From Apostichopus japonicus (Eukaryota; Echinodermata; Holothuroidea; Aspidochirotida; Stichopodidae), in assembly GCF_037975245.1 (NCBI RefSeq), contig NC_092572.1:9023501-9087500 (forward strand): 64,000 bases of DNA, given 5' to 3'. How positions within the stretch are numbered: position 1 is the stretch's first letter; each line of letters starts with the position of its first letter. The notes beneath the pieces are model-generated. The model was not told where the DNA came from, did not search any database, and was given only the letters and a program-made list of their open reading frames with translations. Positions 24,991 through 37,932 of the stretch are shown in pieces. The translations under genes and the position numbers were made by a program.

Positions 24991-27463
24991 TCTCTTGAGT
25001 TATAACGATTGGATGCAATAAATGGCTCTTGAAAATATCACGAATCGATCCGTCCATTAGAGATTGGAATTACTAAATGTAACGCCCGCAGCTTTTCGTT
25101 CTTTAGCCACTCTGCGAGCTGTCAAAAGGCCAAAAATGCCCCACAAGGTTCACGGGTTGCCAATGTTGACCAACCCTATACTCGTTGTGTTGGATATTGG
25201 GACTGTGCAATCGAGGGGGGGGGAGGGAGGGGTTGGGGGGGTTGTTAGATTGTTGGGGCGAAAATATCCCTGCATGGCCAACCCTCTTAAATGAAAGACT
25301 TTTATCGTCGTTTTGGATAACATTTTAGTGAAGACGAGAGAGTAGCGGTATATTGTTTCAAAGCAAAAGTGAAACTTTGTGGGTAGTGTAAATATGAGAA
25401 ATCTGAACTCAACTCAGCTAAATATTCAATCGAAAATATGTCAGATTGATAAGGTTAAATCATGAATTGAAACGAAACAGCTGTATTAATATGATAGTCC
25501 GGGAGAAAATGTTTTGAGAAGTTTTTGACTGATAAAAGAGACTTCTATGGATCCTATAGTGAAGTTAGCAATCTACAGTACTCCAATGTAGCGTTTTTGG
25601 AGATAACAAACATTAAAGTTGACACAGTTTTGTACTAATAGTGAAGCACGAGACAACCAGGTGTGACGTCATACCGTATATACACAGTGACCAATTTCAT
25701 ATGTTGTTTTCTTAGAAAAAAAAATTAAAAATCCAATTTTATGATTCAAACTTGGAATCATCATCTCAACATGAACACATTAACTTTATTTAAACCAAAC
25801 CCTGTATTGGACCTAGATCCAATTCAATGACAAAATGAAATTCAAGAAAAAGTGAATAAAGGCAGAAAATAACTTTGCTTGTATTTTCCCCATTTTCTCT
25901 TTTATACGTGTTTTACGTTGATTCTATTTGCCGTTAAACGTACGTAAGAGCCAACACATTAATAGCATAGCCAGGCTTAGGTATTTCAGAGAGGAAACGC
26001 AGAAGCGATATATGAGAGAGAGGTGGGAGAGGTGGGAAAGGTGGGTGGAGAGGTGGAGAGAGGTGTGGAGAGAGGTGGAGAGAGAGGTGGAGAGAGGTGG
26101 AGGATCAGAGCGGCTGGTCGAAGGGTCAAAAGAGTGAAGGAAGAGATTTATCAACTTCGGCGAGGGGACGGAAAAAAGGTTATTTTAGCCTACTGCAGGA
26201 AAAACATTTAACGAACAAACACGTATAAATGCTTGCATATCGCACGTTTAACAGCGCCGTACAGGCAGGCCTATAGACACGTTTTTTACACGAGCTCATC
26301 GCATGTATAGACAACATTTGGTACTTGAAGGACAACCACAGAATTTCTATTACATGGAGCACAACAAAGCTCGATCGAATCCTGCTAAGTAGCGTGCACA
26401 TATTGATTATTGTGTCGATCTTCGCAATACTTATAGCATACCGCGCATTTATCTGCTACAGCAGTGTATAGGCCTATATGGGGCTATATCTGAATCTGTA
26501 ATTATACTAACAATGAAAGGACGCGCTGTACGCGTCTTGATCCAATCGACAATGCCTTAGTAACGGCAAACCATGACAATGGCGCCAATTTAGTACTTCT
26601 TGGTGTATGTAGCAACTCTCGTAATATATGCTAAGAGTGAAAGATGAGGGAATCTACAGTTTTCATATTTCTGAGTTTATATGCTAACAAATATGATGCC
26701 AGACAACATATTTTCTACGTACTTTATTGTTTCCGTAACTATATAGTTTCTCAACGTCAATGTGCTTTTCTTTGTGTTATCGGTCTTTACTATCCCTATT
26801 TTAACTGCTATCGGCTCTCAATGGAACTTCAGAAAAGGGAGAGCTATGACGTCACGCAAAATCCGGCATCCAATATTGTTAGATTCCTCTGAGACGACAT
26901 GACATTTATCAGCTGCAGTTACTAGAATTTCCTACTATTTGGTGGTTACAGTATTGCCACGGTTAGAGATAACACCGGTTACTGAAAACATATAGTTTGT
27001 TAATTCGGTTTGGTTATATACATTTGCCTAAATGTCAAAGGTTGGCTAGAGAAGCAAGTCGCAATTACACTCAATTTGTGGGACACAAACTGCTCTATAT
27101 AATGAAATGACATCCAATAGTGTGGAATAGTAAACATGGCTGCCTTCTTTGTGTAGTTATTTTATATATTATCGCTATTTATGAAATACCACAGATTGAC
27201 ACACAATTTTAATAATACGTACCGGCAAGGATATTGCTATATATAATAAACATATTATGTAGGTCACAGAACTTCAATTCGTTTCCATATTTCTATATCA
27301 CAAAATGTGGACAGGATCATAGGCTTTGGTCCTGCTTAAAGGTTAGCAGTATTTCATCAGTATTTAACATACTAGAATTGCTAAAAGGTTTTAATATTCT
27401 GACATTATAAAAGCAAATATTTCCTGGCATTCCAAAGTGTTAAATTAGACAATAAAAATTCGA
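24991..27463. other. Intergenic, no gene recognised
   Basis: Contains a G-rich patch at 25215-25245 and the GAGAGGTGG repeat. Open frames are short and lack protein-like character. Confidence 0.5.
26012..26104. repeat. GAGAGGTGG purine-rich minisatellite
   Basis: Repeats of AGAGAGGTGG and variants, about 93 bases, strongly strand-asymmetric. Confidence 0.85.
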
Positions 27464-27939
27464 CGTGTAAAAGTAAGAGGGCCTGACGTTTCGATCCTAG
27501 CAGAATACAAAAGAGATAGAATGTAAGAATATTAGTAGAGAGGTATAGAGATAAACTGTCGAGGGACAACGAGAGGATTAATAGGAAGAGGGTAGGGAGT
27601 AAAATAAGGAAAGACAAAGACAGAAAAGTGTGGAGAAAAAAAGGTTGAAGAGAGCTACGAGAAGAGGGGTGACAGGGCAGGGGGTGGGGGAGCAGAGGAG
27701 AGGTTGATCATTAATGTTGAGTCCATGAGGTTGAATGGTGCAAAGGTGTTGTATCCACAGTCTCTCTGCTGATTATATCTACTAATATATACATCTTCTT
27801 TGTGTTCACCATGCTCATTAACCTATCTGTATTCTGTGTGTGTATTTGTCCCTTCTGTTACTGTAACTTGTCATTCAGCCTCTGAAGAAGATCCTGCTAG
27901 GATCGAAACGTCAGGCCCCTCTTACAGAACTTTTACGCA
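27464..27939. mobile_element. Element bounded by inverted hammerhead-like repeats, possible Penelope-type remnant
   Basis: The left end (27464-27506) reads CGTGTAAAAGTAAGAGGGCC then TGACGTTTCGATCCTAGCAG. The right end (27877-27939) carries the reverse complement, with CTGAAGA, a GATCC/GGATC stem and GAAACGTC on the + strand. Inside, the minus strand has an open stretch encoding QQRDCGYNTFAPFNLMDST before a stop, which could be the tail of a retroelement protein. Penelope-like elements are known to carry hammerhead motifs in their terminal repeats; assignment here is inference. Confidence 0.4.
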
Positions 27940-28663
27940 TTCTCTTACACAGGCTGTTAAGTGGATAAGCAGTTTGCTCAAAGTTTGTTTTCATGGAAGG
28001 AACGAATTCTTTTTCTTTTGAGGCGGAATTAAAACAACTTTATTTTGGACCATACCATTCGATAGTAGGTTGGCGTCGAGTTTAACAATGGTAAAAGGTC
28101 GGGATAGGTTATGGCTTAATAACAAAAACTTATATAAATTCACTAAATTAAAATAGGTTAGGGATGTGAAGTGTCGTTCTCAATATACTTTGGGCAACGA
28201 CACAACAACGACTGTTTTTGATTCTACACAAATACAAAACACCCCTCTCTTATAGTGGAATATACGGTCCGGCGACGAATGGGGACATGATCCAAAGAAC
28301 GTCCTCCTTCAATACATGCTGGCCTATTTTTCGGGCTAATGCTAATAACCCAAACCACCAAAAGGCCGTCTGGGCCTTCAAAAGAGCTTTTGTTATGTCA
28401 ATTATAAGAGCATGGTTTTAAATCTTGTTGCCTTGGACTAAGCTGACATTTTCTTTTATTGAACTCGCTTATACAAAATAAGCTGGCTTATGCATGCAGG
28501 GTTCAAGAACACCTTCTATCAATTACAATAAAGATCAAACGACTGTGCCTCTATTGTATACTATATTGATTATTTATTAGTAGGGCCCTACCAAGCAGAG
28601 ATAATTCTCATGTCCGTTGTATTCATTGCACTTGATGGTACATATAGTACAGTATGTGTGTAC

Positions 28664-28799
28664 GGGGCCCGTGTCATTCCGCCATCTGTACATTCCGCCA
28701 TAGAAAATGTGCTCTTTCCGCAATAGAAAAACTGTGTGAACTCGTGTATGCGGAAAGGTATGGCTATATGTACCTATGGCGGAATGGCACTGGAACCCT
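28664..28799. mobile_element. Short inverted-repeat element, about 136 bp
   Basis: GGGCCCGTGTCATTCCGCCA at the left pairs with TGGCGGAATGGCACTGGAACCC at the right. CATTCCGCCATAG is repeated inside. TGTGTGTA occurs just outside both ends, a possible 8-bp duplication in a repetitive context. Confidence 0.5.
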
Positions 28800-29607
28800 T
28801 GTGTGTGTATGCACGTACAAGCTACAGTAGAGTGACTTTGAAGAATAAAACCCGAATTAGCTTTTTTTGTTGTGCCGAAAACGAATTTAATGAACAGGAG
28901 AGGAAGGTGTACACTCGAGATATGTTTTTTAATTTTCAATAGTTCGGACACTGCATGATTTTGCGACGTAGTAACCACTTTCGTTTAGAAGGAGGGGGTG
29001 GTGAGGAGTACACGGGAGAAAGATGTCATAACACTGAAAAGCACATTTTCTCTTAAACCGAAATCAAACTTAAATTGAGTCGCTCAAGCAGTGTACGTGG
29101 TACCTTTTTAGGAGGCGGGGAGCAGGCTAGTACAAACATTAAAATAAGACCAAACAATTCCCTACTAAAATTAAAACTCCTCCTGCCCCCTCCTCTTCCC
29201 CCTCCCCCTCCAGCCCGCCCTCATTCAAATGACAATATATATATATATATGCAGTTACCCAACATGATCATCTTGACCGAATTAAGTTCTAGTCCGAAAA
29301 CAATGGAAATATCCGTAACGATTCCTTAAATTAAAAATTAAATTAATGCGTGATGTCCGAAATATCTTGACCCATGACTTTCGGAAGGCCTGTTGGTCCT
29401 CCTAACGTTTGCTTCAACACTTTAAGTATAAGCTGTAAAGCTTAATAGTATCATACATTTTAAAAACAAACAATCCCAGAATTCTATAGATAATCGTATC
29501 TCAACTATATTAAAAGCTGAAGCAATTGGTTGAACTTTTTTTTCCGAAAAGGAAACATTATAGGCTACACGTTTACTTTGGTTATCATGCTAAGAATGTA
29601 CCAAAAT

Positions 29608-29902
29608 CAGGCACGTTGCCATGAACGGAGGGGGCACGGATTGCCCCCCCCCTCCAAAAAAACAGATCGTTACTTTTCAAAATTCATAGCTCAAAAAAGA
29701 GGTAAAGTTATACACCAACAGAAAAATGGAATAAAATTGGAGGGAAAAGATGGCATAATTTGGCATCGAAGCCCCCATGAGGTAAGCAAAAAGTTGACAC
29801 CCACTACCCTTAGAACCCTCTCTCAGGATGGCGATCCTCCTGCATTGATGTGCCCACCCCCCCCCAAAAAAAAAAAAGTCTGCTACTCTGGCTATGGGCT
29901 TG
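29608..29902. mobile_element. Decayed hAT-type MITE
   Basis: The left end CAGGCACGTTGCCATG and the complement of the right end, CAAGCCCATAGCCAGA, agree at about 10 of 16 positions. G/C-homopolymer runs lie just inside both ends, as in the 21139 and 42683 elements. Confidence 0.4.
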
Positions 29903-29963
29903 ACCAAGAGAGAAGCAAGTGTTAGCAAACTGCTTATCTACTACAAAAACCGGTGTAGGTATA

Positions 29964-30015
29964 AATGATGTAAAAGTGCATTAGAGGGCCTGATGTTTTG
30001 ATCCAAACAGAATCT
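29964..30015 (-). repeat. Degenerate copy of the hammerhead-like repeat
   Basis: GTAAAAGTGCATTAGAGGGC then CTGATGTTTTGATCC...CAGAATCTTCC aligns to the 2307-2366 unit with several changes. It directly adjoins the 19-bp minisatellite. Confidence 0.45.
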
Positions 30016-30016
30016 T

Positions 30017-30339
30017 CCTTATGCACGAAATTGAAACTTATGTACGAAATTGAACTTATGTACGAAATTGAAAGATATGTAAGAAATTGAAACTTAAGTA
30101 CGAAATTGAAAATTATGTACGAAATTGAAAATTATGTAAGCAATTGAAACTTATGTACGAAATTGAAACTTATTTACGAAATTGAAACTTATGTAAGCAA
30201 TTATATCTTATGTACGAAATTGAAACTTTTATACGAAATTGAAACTTATGTACGAAATTGAAACTTATTTACGAAATCGAAAGATATGTAAGAAATTGAA
30301 ACTAATGTAAGAAATTGAATCTTATGTACGAAATTGAAG
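30017..30339. repeat. 19-bp minisatellite (GAAATTGAAACTTATGTAC)n
   Basis: About 17 units with point changes (TTATTTACG, GATATGTAAG). Adjacent units follow directly with no spacers. It begins at the end of a degenerate hammerhead-like repeat. Confidence 0.93.
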
Positions 30340-31117
30340 TTACTTACAAACACTTCATCTAAATGTAATGAACATGTTCAATTGTTATAAGAAGCATTAT
30401 CGAGCAAGGTAAAGACTTACTTACATATAGTTGTGCAAGAAGCATCATTCAGATAACGTCCTCCTCTCTCATCTTGATTTACTTCTGATAAAAATGTCAT
30501 CAATAAAAAACACTAAATATTGCCCCTATATCCTTCCGAATATTTCCTATATATTGGTCAATATGAAGTCCAGGCTTTCTACATCCGTATTCCTCGAAAC
30601 GAAAGCTTATTTGATTTACAAACAAGTGGCACGGTTAACTTCTTAACTCTAAATGTTTAATTCCAAACGTTTTTGAACAGACTGAAGTGTTGACGTAAAT
30701 TATTGAACTTTCGCGTTCCACAGGGGGTGTCCCGCCATAGCAACAGGATTTGTTGATATTGATAGTAGCACTGTGTAGGATTATAGACTGCAAAAAGCTG
30801 AGTCAAAACACCGTCCCTTTGATCCTTGGGCCAAACTTTCGACCGTACGTAGCAAAGTCTCAGTAATTGAACAACACAATGACAGTCTCAGAGCGTAATA
30901 GCCGGAGAAAAATCGATAATTGTTTAACTATTGGTGGACGAAAGAATAGGGCCAATGCGCTTTGTATATAGTCGGGATTTAATCATACGTTCCTATTAAA
31001 GAGAAGGATACAATGGTGGTCTGTAATGAGTGTTTGCACTAATGAAAAAAGAAACATTCATCTAATGGATCTATATTTGAAAGACTGTCTTCAACATTCG
31101 CTGTTCTATATAATAAT

Positions 31118-31176
31118 GTGTAAAAGTAAGTTGGCCTGACGTTTCGATCCTAGCATGATCTTCTTCAAAGGCTAAA
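31118..31176 (-). mobile_element. Second copy of the 60-bp hammerhead-like unit
   Basis: Nearly identical to 2307-2366 along GTAAAAGTAAGTTGGCC...AAAGGCTAAA. Similar AT-rich words flank it but no clean duplication can be claimed. Confidence 0.6.
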
Positions 31177-31587
31177 ATAAAAAAAAATATAATGGAAGTT
31201 TTTTCCTTCTGGATGTTTTGTAGCTGTATAGTAGACTTAAATACTTGAAAGAAATGTTGTCGATATCCGTTACTTTCTTTGTAAATGCTTTATCGATTTA
31301 TTTGGGCCGAATCATAAGAACAAGAAAGTAACAACAGTTGCAGGATCGGCAGGAGTGGATTGAATCGGAAGTGGTTTGTGTGGGCTGGGGGAAGGGGAGG
31401 GGCTTGGGGTTGGGGGCGTATGAAGGATTAAGAAGGTGGAGGATTCTAAACTCTCAGACCGATTTGGGGTTAGGGCACGAATCTGTAGGGAAGGGGCAGA
31501 CCCAGGCTGTTATAAAGGAGAGGTGTGGATGTTGATATTAGATGGGTGGTCTATGGGGGGGGGGGTACCTCCGCATACCCCCTGAGC

Positions 31588-31588
<1 letters not shown>

Positions 31589-31628
<40 letters not shown>

Positions 31629-31629
31629 T
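31589..31629. repeat. (TA)n/(TG)n tract before SINE copy 2
   Basis: TA followed by TGTGTGTGTG directly before the SINE leader. Confidence 0.9.
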
Positions 31630-31797
31630 TGGAATTACGACCTTTCTAACCGGTTTTGAACCTCTGGACATACAATCAGCGTCCATAGCCCAGTGGTCAG
31701 GGTGTCCGCATATAAGCGGGAGTCCCGGGATCGAATCCCGGTGAAGCCTGGAAGTTTTTTCACTCCTCTGGATTTTCCAACTCACTACGATTTCAAT
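31630..31797 (+). mobile_element. tRNA-derived SINE, copy 2
   Basis: Same family as 8281-8452. It shares the leader GGAATTACGACCTTTCTAAC, the A-box-like TAGCCCAGTGG, the B box GGATCGAATCC (one change), and the tail GGAAGTTTTTTCACT. It lies between two TA tracts. Confidence 0.8.
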
Positions 31798-32510
31798 TAT
31801 ATATATATGTACACACACATACACACATATGAACTCTGACATTTAACCTTTCGTTATGAATGTCTACGACACACAGGTTTTCATAATGAGGAACCTTCTA
31901 TACCAAGTTCACTAATAGCCGATATTTGTCTTTAATAATGGTCACACGTTAATAGGCTTTACCAAAAAAACTTGTCACTCGGGCTACCCTAACCAAGGAG
32001 TAGTCCTGAAACTCCATAAGCCTGAACTAAGGACATGAATCAGTCTAGCCAGTTCAGAATGCTGGCTGTCTTCATTTTGAAAACGGTGTATGTTGTCTGT
32101 TGGTTTTTAGCGAGTCACACAGATTGTACCTGCAAATGCTAATGATGACACTTAAGTAGAAAATCTTCATCTGCAAGGTTGGTACAGAAGTATCTACTTG
32201 TCAAACTCACAAGGGATTCGTTGGAAAAAATAAAACATTGACACAAACCTTACCACAATTATTTGTCTCCGACACAGCGCAAGATATTCTTAGCTGTTCG
32301 CTGGAGGGTTTTGATAATGGCCAGGATCTCTGCCAATACAGCTAGAAATGTTTGTGACCCCCCCCCCACCCCACCCTTCGAAGAAGACTTTCGAATTTAG
32401 TCAAAAGTTTCTATTCGTTTATACTAAAAGGTTTTCTTTTAGTTCGCTTTCTTACCATTATACATTTTATGTTCCTACCAAACACTATGTTTGGTATATA
32501 ACATATGACA

Positions 32511-32548
32511 ATGAATGAATGAACGAATGAATGAATGAATGAAATCAC
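32511..32548. repeat. (GAAT)n microsatellite
   Basis: About eight ATGA/AATG units with one AACG variant. Confidence 0.85.
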
Positions 32549-32627
32549 ACCATTATTAAATACAATGATAGAATACTCGAATTGAAACCTATTTGTGTAA
32601 TGCTTGCATCTGTTAACTTACTATAAT

Positions 32628-32775
32628 TAAAAGAATAGTCCAGGTCAAAATTTCTTTTTGATATGTTATCCCAAAAACGGTACATAGAAATTAAATGCAA
32701 ATTTGACCAGAATGTTTAGATTATGTTCCTTTTTAACGTATCAAAAAGAAATTTTGACCTGGTCTATTCCTTTAA
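32628..32775. mobile_element. MITE with about 36-bp inverted termini
   Basis: The left end TTAAAAGAATAGTCCAGGTC then AAAATTTCTTTTTGATATG is matched in inverse by CGTATCAAAAAGAAATTTTG then ACCTGGTCTATTCCTTTAA at the right, with three mismatches. The total is about 148 bp with no coding capacity. Confidence 0.7.
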
Positions 32776-33679
32776 GTTTAGGAAGTTGCTGTAACATCAG
32801 ACCTAATGTCCAGATAGGACCTCTATATGTTTATACCTTACTAAGTCACTTCCATCCAAGGTTAACTCAAGTCAGTGCATTGTTTCATGATCAACTCGTT
32901 TGATGTGAAGGCTTTACTTAACCAGTAACCCACCTCGCCCCGCCCCCACACCCACACCCACACCCCCATTATTACTGTTTTATCGTAGTATACAATCCTC
33001 GACCAACCCAGGAAAGATAAGACCATTGAAATCAGACTATAGTCTATATTACTTTACCAAAATCTCAACCGATTAAAGGAAAAGTTTATTTTTTTGGAAA
33101 TAGGCACAGATTTCAAAACAAAGGAATAAAACAAGAAGATTTGTGTAGTGCATATTTTGTTTTTCTGTATTGGACTTATAGTATAACTGCATGTTTGGAT
33201 AATTCACCAGGAATCAACAAAGTCATGGTTGCAAAAAAAAACATTTATCATCACAGAGTGAATGGCGGTATTCACTTTATACGTAAATATAACATTATAC
33301 TAAATAACAATAATAATAAAGTGACCACTAATAACGCGCCATATCTGTCAACTTGACACTCCTGGCGCAGGCTAACAGTCTTGTTCAAGGCCAATGCTCC
33401 TTCACACGACTTTACAACTTTCCCCTGGTCATTGGTAACTTGTCACACCCACACACCAAAGTGTAAACAATCCAATCAATCTCTCCTGGGGCACCACTGT
33501 GCACCACAACCACGTGTCCCCCGGGGACTTCCCATAGGATGCAGCCACAAACCGGCGCACACGACTATATTTACAAGTTAGCTAGCAAGTCCCCAAAAGT
33601 TATACACATGGGTGAAGAGAGGGAATATACTTTCCCTTCCTTTCTCTTTACTCAATGACATATGTATCATTAATCAAAA

Positions 33680-34440
33680 CAGCTGGACTACTTAGTCTAA
33701 CATACATATATACATACATACAATTAACATTAAATCAGCTACTCAGATGTAAGACAAAACCAATAAACAATACAATATTTTTACGGTCTCGTATAACATG
33801 TTTTACAGTGCACGCTCTCCAAATTTATGAGGAGCAAATAGTGTTGAATACTATGTTAGTTTAGTTTAGTTTAGAGACCCAAGGATCAGGAAGCCTTACA
33901 GTTGCTTATTTCAGACCTTATCCATTTTAGATCGTGGATGAACACCGGCTTATTTCAAGCCTTCTTTTTCGATAAGTGTTCAGAGGATAACGAGGCAGGG
34001 GGTGCGAATTCGCTCCTATTCCTGCCCCCGGGAGATCCATTTAACGTCCCCATCCGACGGACGAGAGTGTATGCCCCAGCATCTGACTACTTTCTCAAAT
34101 ACTGAGGTAGGCAAAGGCACCCCATTCGACATCACTGCAATGCTAGTAGACTGCTCTGTCCTTCATATATGAGGTACAGAGAACATGGTTTCGTTGAGTT
34201 ATTATTAGAATGACTATAAAAACAAATGTTGGTTTAAAATTAACATTAAGACTTGCATTGACTCATTAAGGGCTTACGTCATCATTAATTTCGCGCTAAA
34301 TTCCAGAAGTGTAGCACAATTAAAAGTGCATAACTTGACAATCGAAATAGTTTTAGAACTTTAGAACACTAATAGTTTTACTTTGTCTTTTGAAAAAAAG
34401 AAATTCAGCCTAAAGTTACCCTTGACAAAACAAAGCAAAA
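33680..34440. mobile_element. Diverged second copy of the 848-1275 MITE family, expanded
   Basis: Shares AGCTGGACTACTTAGTCTAA, GTGTTGAATACTATG, CGTTGAGTTATTATTAGAAT and GGCTTACGTCATCATTAA with the first copy, in the same order, with extra sequence inserted (about 33880-34150). Boundaries are uncertain. Confidence 0.4.
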
Positions 34441-35295
34441 TCATATATAACGAAAAAAATAGGACGATATACTGAATTCAATGAAAACCTTACTGAAGGC
34501 TACTCGATTCGTCACGGCCCACGGAGAACTCAATATTTATGACATAGTGCTGCTTCTGGATAAACATTTACAAGGTGTGGTCATATTTCGTGATTAATTA
34601 GAATGGTCAAGACAATTATTATACGTAATTTAATATTTATTAACAAATTTCGGAAATGATAACTCGAGCGTTATCAATTTAATTTCACAATAACCTCGGG
34701 ATCGCATGGGCTTTACTGGTATCTGTCCACTACGCATGCGATCAGAAATTCTAGCTCATGTTAGTGAAGGCTATAGTGACTTTTCCAGCTCCCATGTACA
34801 TGGTCATCATTAATTCTTATCAAAACCTATCACGTGCCCTATATGGATATTCCAGTGATATGCCAATGTACCACTTATCTTAAAGAGAGAGAGATAGGTC
34901 AAAGAAAACATATATTTAAGATTACTATGTGAAAACCGCATATCAATATCTTGTCCCTAAATCGAGTTATGGTTGATTGAATGCAACCTAGTTTAACCCT
35001 GAACAATGCTCCTTCCTTATATGATTATATGAGTCAAGCTGAGCAAGTGCTTGGTCACATGGATATGATCCATGACATCATCGTAGCACGTTCATTCTCC
35101 GCAAAACCTTACTTTCCTCTTGTAACCTTCTGCTGATTTATCCTTGAATGTGTAATGCATTTGGCATGTTTGTCAAAATTGTGTATAGCAATATTTTTTT
35201 CCCTCCGTCTGTGGAACAAAACAAAACAGATATATCCGTTTTCGGCTTAATTGGCATAATATGACATCGTTCATTCATACATTAGCCAGATGTGT

Positions 35296-35299
<4 letters not shown>

Positions 35300-35373
<74 letters not shown>

Positions 35374-35400
35374 TATATAAATATATATATATATATAAAT
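35300..35400. repeat. (TA)n/(CA)n compound array
   Basis: TA, then ACACACACAC, then TA with AAATA interruptions. Confidence 0.93.
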
Positions 35401-36342
35401 AAAGTGGTTCGTTTGTGTTTTTTTTTTAAATTTTCAGTCACAAGAATATCCCTTTAATTAAGTGTTAATTTACAATTCACCATTACCGATAACTTACCCC
35501 TTTTACTATTTCGTTCCCTCACCCCCTCCCCAACCGTAGTAAAGCAGCTAACAGGGAATAGAAGAATATAAAATGTATGGTTTCCTAGTCAAATTTACAT
35601 TAGTGCTAAACTGGAGGCAAAAACACCGATTGTGGGCTCGGAAGAGGTGGAGTGGTTCAGTTTGGGTATGAAATAATGCAGTTTGAAAAGGCCAATTCTA
35701 CCTAGGGTATATCTATGTCGAAACGAAATTAGCTGTGCCTTAAGTCAATATTTTGCCCTCCAATTATGAGCTGCAAATTGGAGTAAGCCTGTAAAAGTAT
35801 GATGCAAAGACCTTTGTTGTTCATTGTACTAACATAGCAGTACTACACAAACCACCCTTTTTGTCATATTATGTTGCACATGCGAATATTACTTCCTTTA
35901 AGACGTACTTTAGTCTTATACACTGTATGGCATTTTCACTCATACATAAATGATTTCTTATACTCGCTAAGTGTAAACATTTAATTTCATAGGCATATAT
36001 ATATTGATAATTCAATGAGTGTGTGTATGTGTGTGTGTGGTTTGTTTAGTTCAGACTGGGGACTTGAACAAAGGAATTCCAAGTCCTCAGAGTCATCAGA
36101 TGTCATTTGAAAAGAATCACCACGTCCTCAGAAAAGATTTATTGTTGTGTCTATTATTTAGATCAAGTTACTTGGATTCGAACAATGCAAAGAAAACAAA
36201 AACAGAAAATAAACAATTGGTTCCTTATAAGTGTGCGTTTGTGACAAAGTGTAGAATAGTATATGTGCTTTTATACGTCACAGACGGTCATTTAATCACA
36301 ACAAAAGCCGGTGTTCTTTGACCCATGATGTATGTGTTTATG

Positions 36343-36391
36343 TTCGGGCGGGGCGGGCGGGGCGGGGCGGGCCGGAGAGGGGGGGGGGCGG
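36343..36391. repeat. G-rich tract with quadruplex potential
   Basis: GGGCGGGGCGGGCGGGGCGG-type runs followed by ten Gs; at least six runs of three or more Gs with one-base spacers. Confidence 0.8.
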
Positions 36392-37840
36392 TAGTGAGGT
36401 AGCTGGATGATTCGCAAGAAAACCGATTTAATGAATCACGCAATCCAACTATAATATCATTGTTGCTACACTTAACGGGTGGTATATTATCTGGAAAGAA
36501 ATTACTACAAGTTTAGAATTGTTACTGTTATGTCTGACTGACCAAAGGAATGGTTACCTACAAATCAGGGATGCCTAATCAAATAAGTAATCTAATCAAA
36601 TAAGTATAGCCTAACCCTACTTTGGATGGCTACACAAATAAGGGATGCCCATTGCAAAATTATAGCCTAACCCTAGTTCTTAGATTACATGACTTACATT
36701 CCTAAATCACTTGCCACTGATTTCCTATTTAGGCAAATATTTTTTGGGCAATTTTTCAGATGAGCAATCTTTCTTAGAGCCTTATATCTTATATAAAGGT
36801 AAATGCTTCATGTGAAAGAATACTTTTAAGTCATGGATATGCAATTAACTTTTATGTATAGACTTGTTGGACTCGGATCAGCCTACCCAAATTAACGTTC
36901 CTCATTCTAGCTCCTCTGACGTCCACCTCTGACCTTCTTATCTCTGCCAAAGGTCTTTGCCCCTCATCTGTAGTATAACCTTTGTACAACTGTGAGAAGT
37001 AAAACACACCACCCCACCTCACCCTGCAATGCTTTCTATAATATTATCATATACCAGCATATGAAATACATCTGTTTGTTTGTTTCCCCTATATCATCGC
37101 ATGCGGGCTGACTCTGTACACAAATCAGCCATGAGATGACGTCAAGGTCTTTACCTTTCCTCTAAATCAAACAATTTGCAAAGGACGCCATCTCCTTAAG
37201 TTTCCAATTCCAAGTTCAAACGCGTCAAACATACGCGTGTCAAACGTTTCGAAGTGAACGTTATCAACATATTCATTAACAATGAACTGCTAAAACACCG
37301 GCTATATATAAGTAAACCTGCAACGTATACGTGGATACGGCTCGTATTGTTTCCCTATAAGCAGCAAAAATAGATAATTTTTGATTTGAGGACAGGAACA
37401 TTTGCACAATGTTCGACTTCCATTATTGGATTTGCTTTACTTTTCAACTTATCTTTTGACATAAATATACCCCCGGAGGAGGGAATATCTACTACATCTA
37501 TATGGTCTTTTAACAACAATCGTCGGAAAGAATAGGGAAAGTTAACAAGATGACAGCGAAGGACGAGTAAGTTTTTTTTTTCTTCATTTTCTTGCTCTCT
37601 CTCTTCAAGTTCTTGATAAACGGTCGTTCACAAAAAATGACTGATACGGCGTTTACTAAGCAAACATTATAATTATCGATTGGTCTTAGCAGTGAATGTA
37701 CACACGTATATGCACACGCAGGAGGTTTTGTTACGTTACGAATGCGGAGAAATCTATCGGCTAATGTTATTGAACTGCGCTCTACACATAAATATTTAGA
37801 ATAGAAAGGTACCATTGTATTCATATCAATCATGATTGTT

Positions 37841-37854
37841 AATATATATATATG

Positions 37855-37931
<77 letters not shown>

Positions 37932-37932
37932 G
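37841..37932. repeat. (TA)n array
   Basis: Near-pure TA with two TG steps. Confidence 0.95.

Noticed and set aside
30017-30339. CRISPR-like array
   Set aside because: The 19-bp units are directly adjacent with no unique spacers, and the genome is animal.
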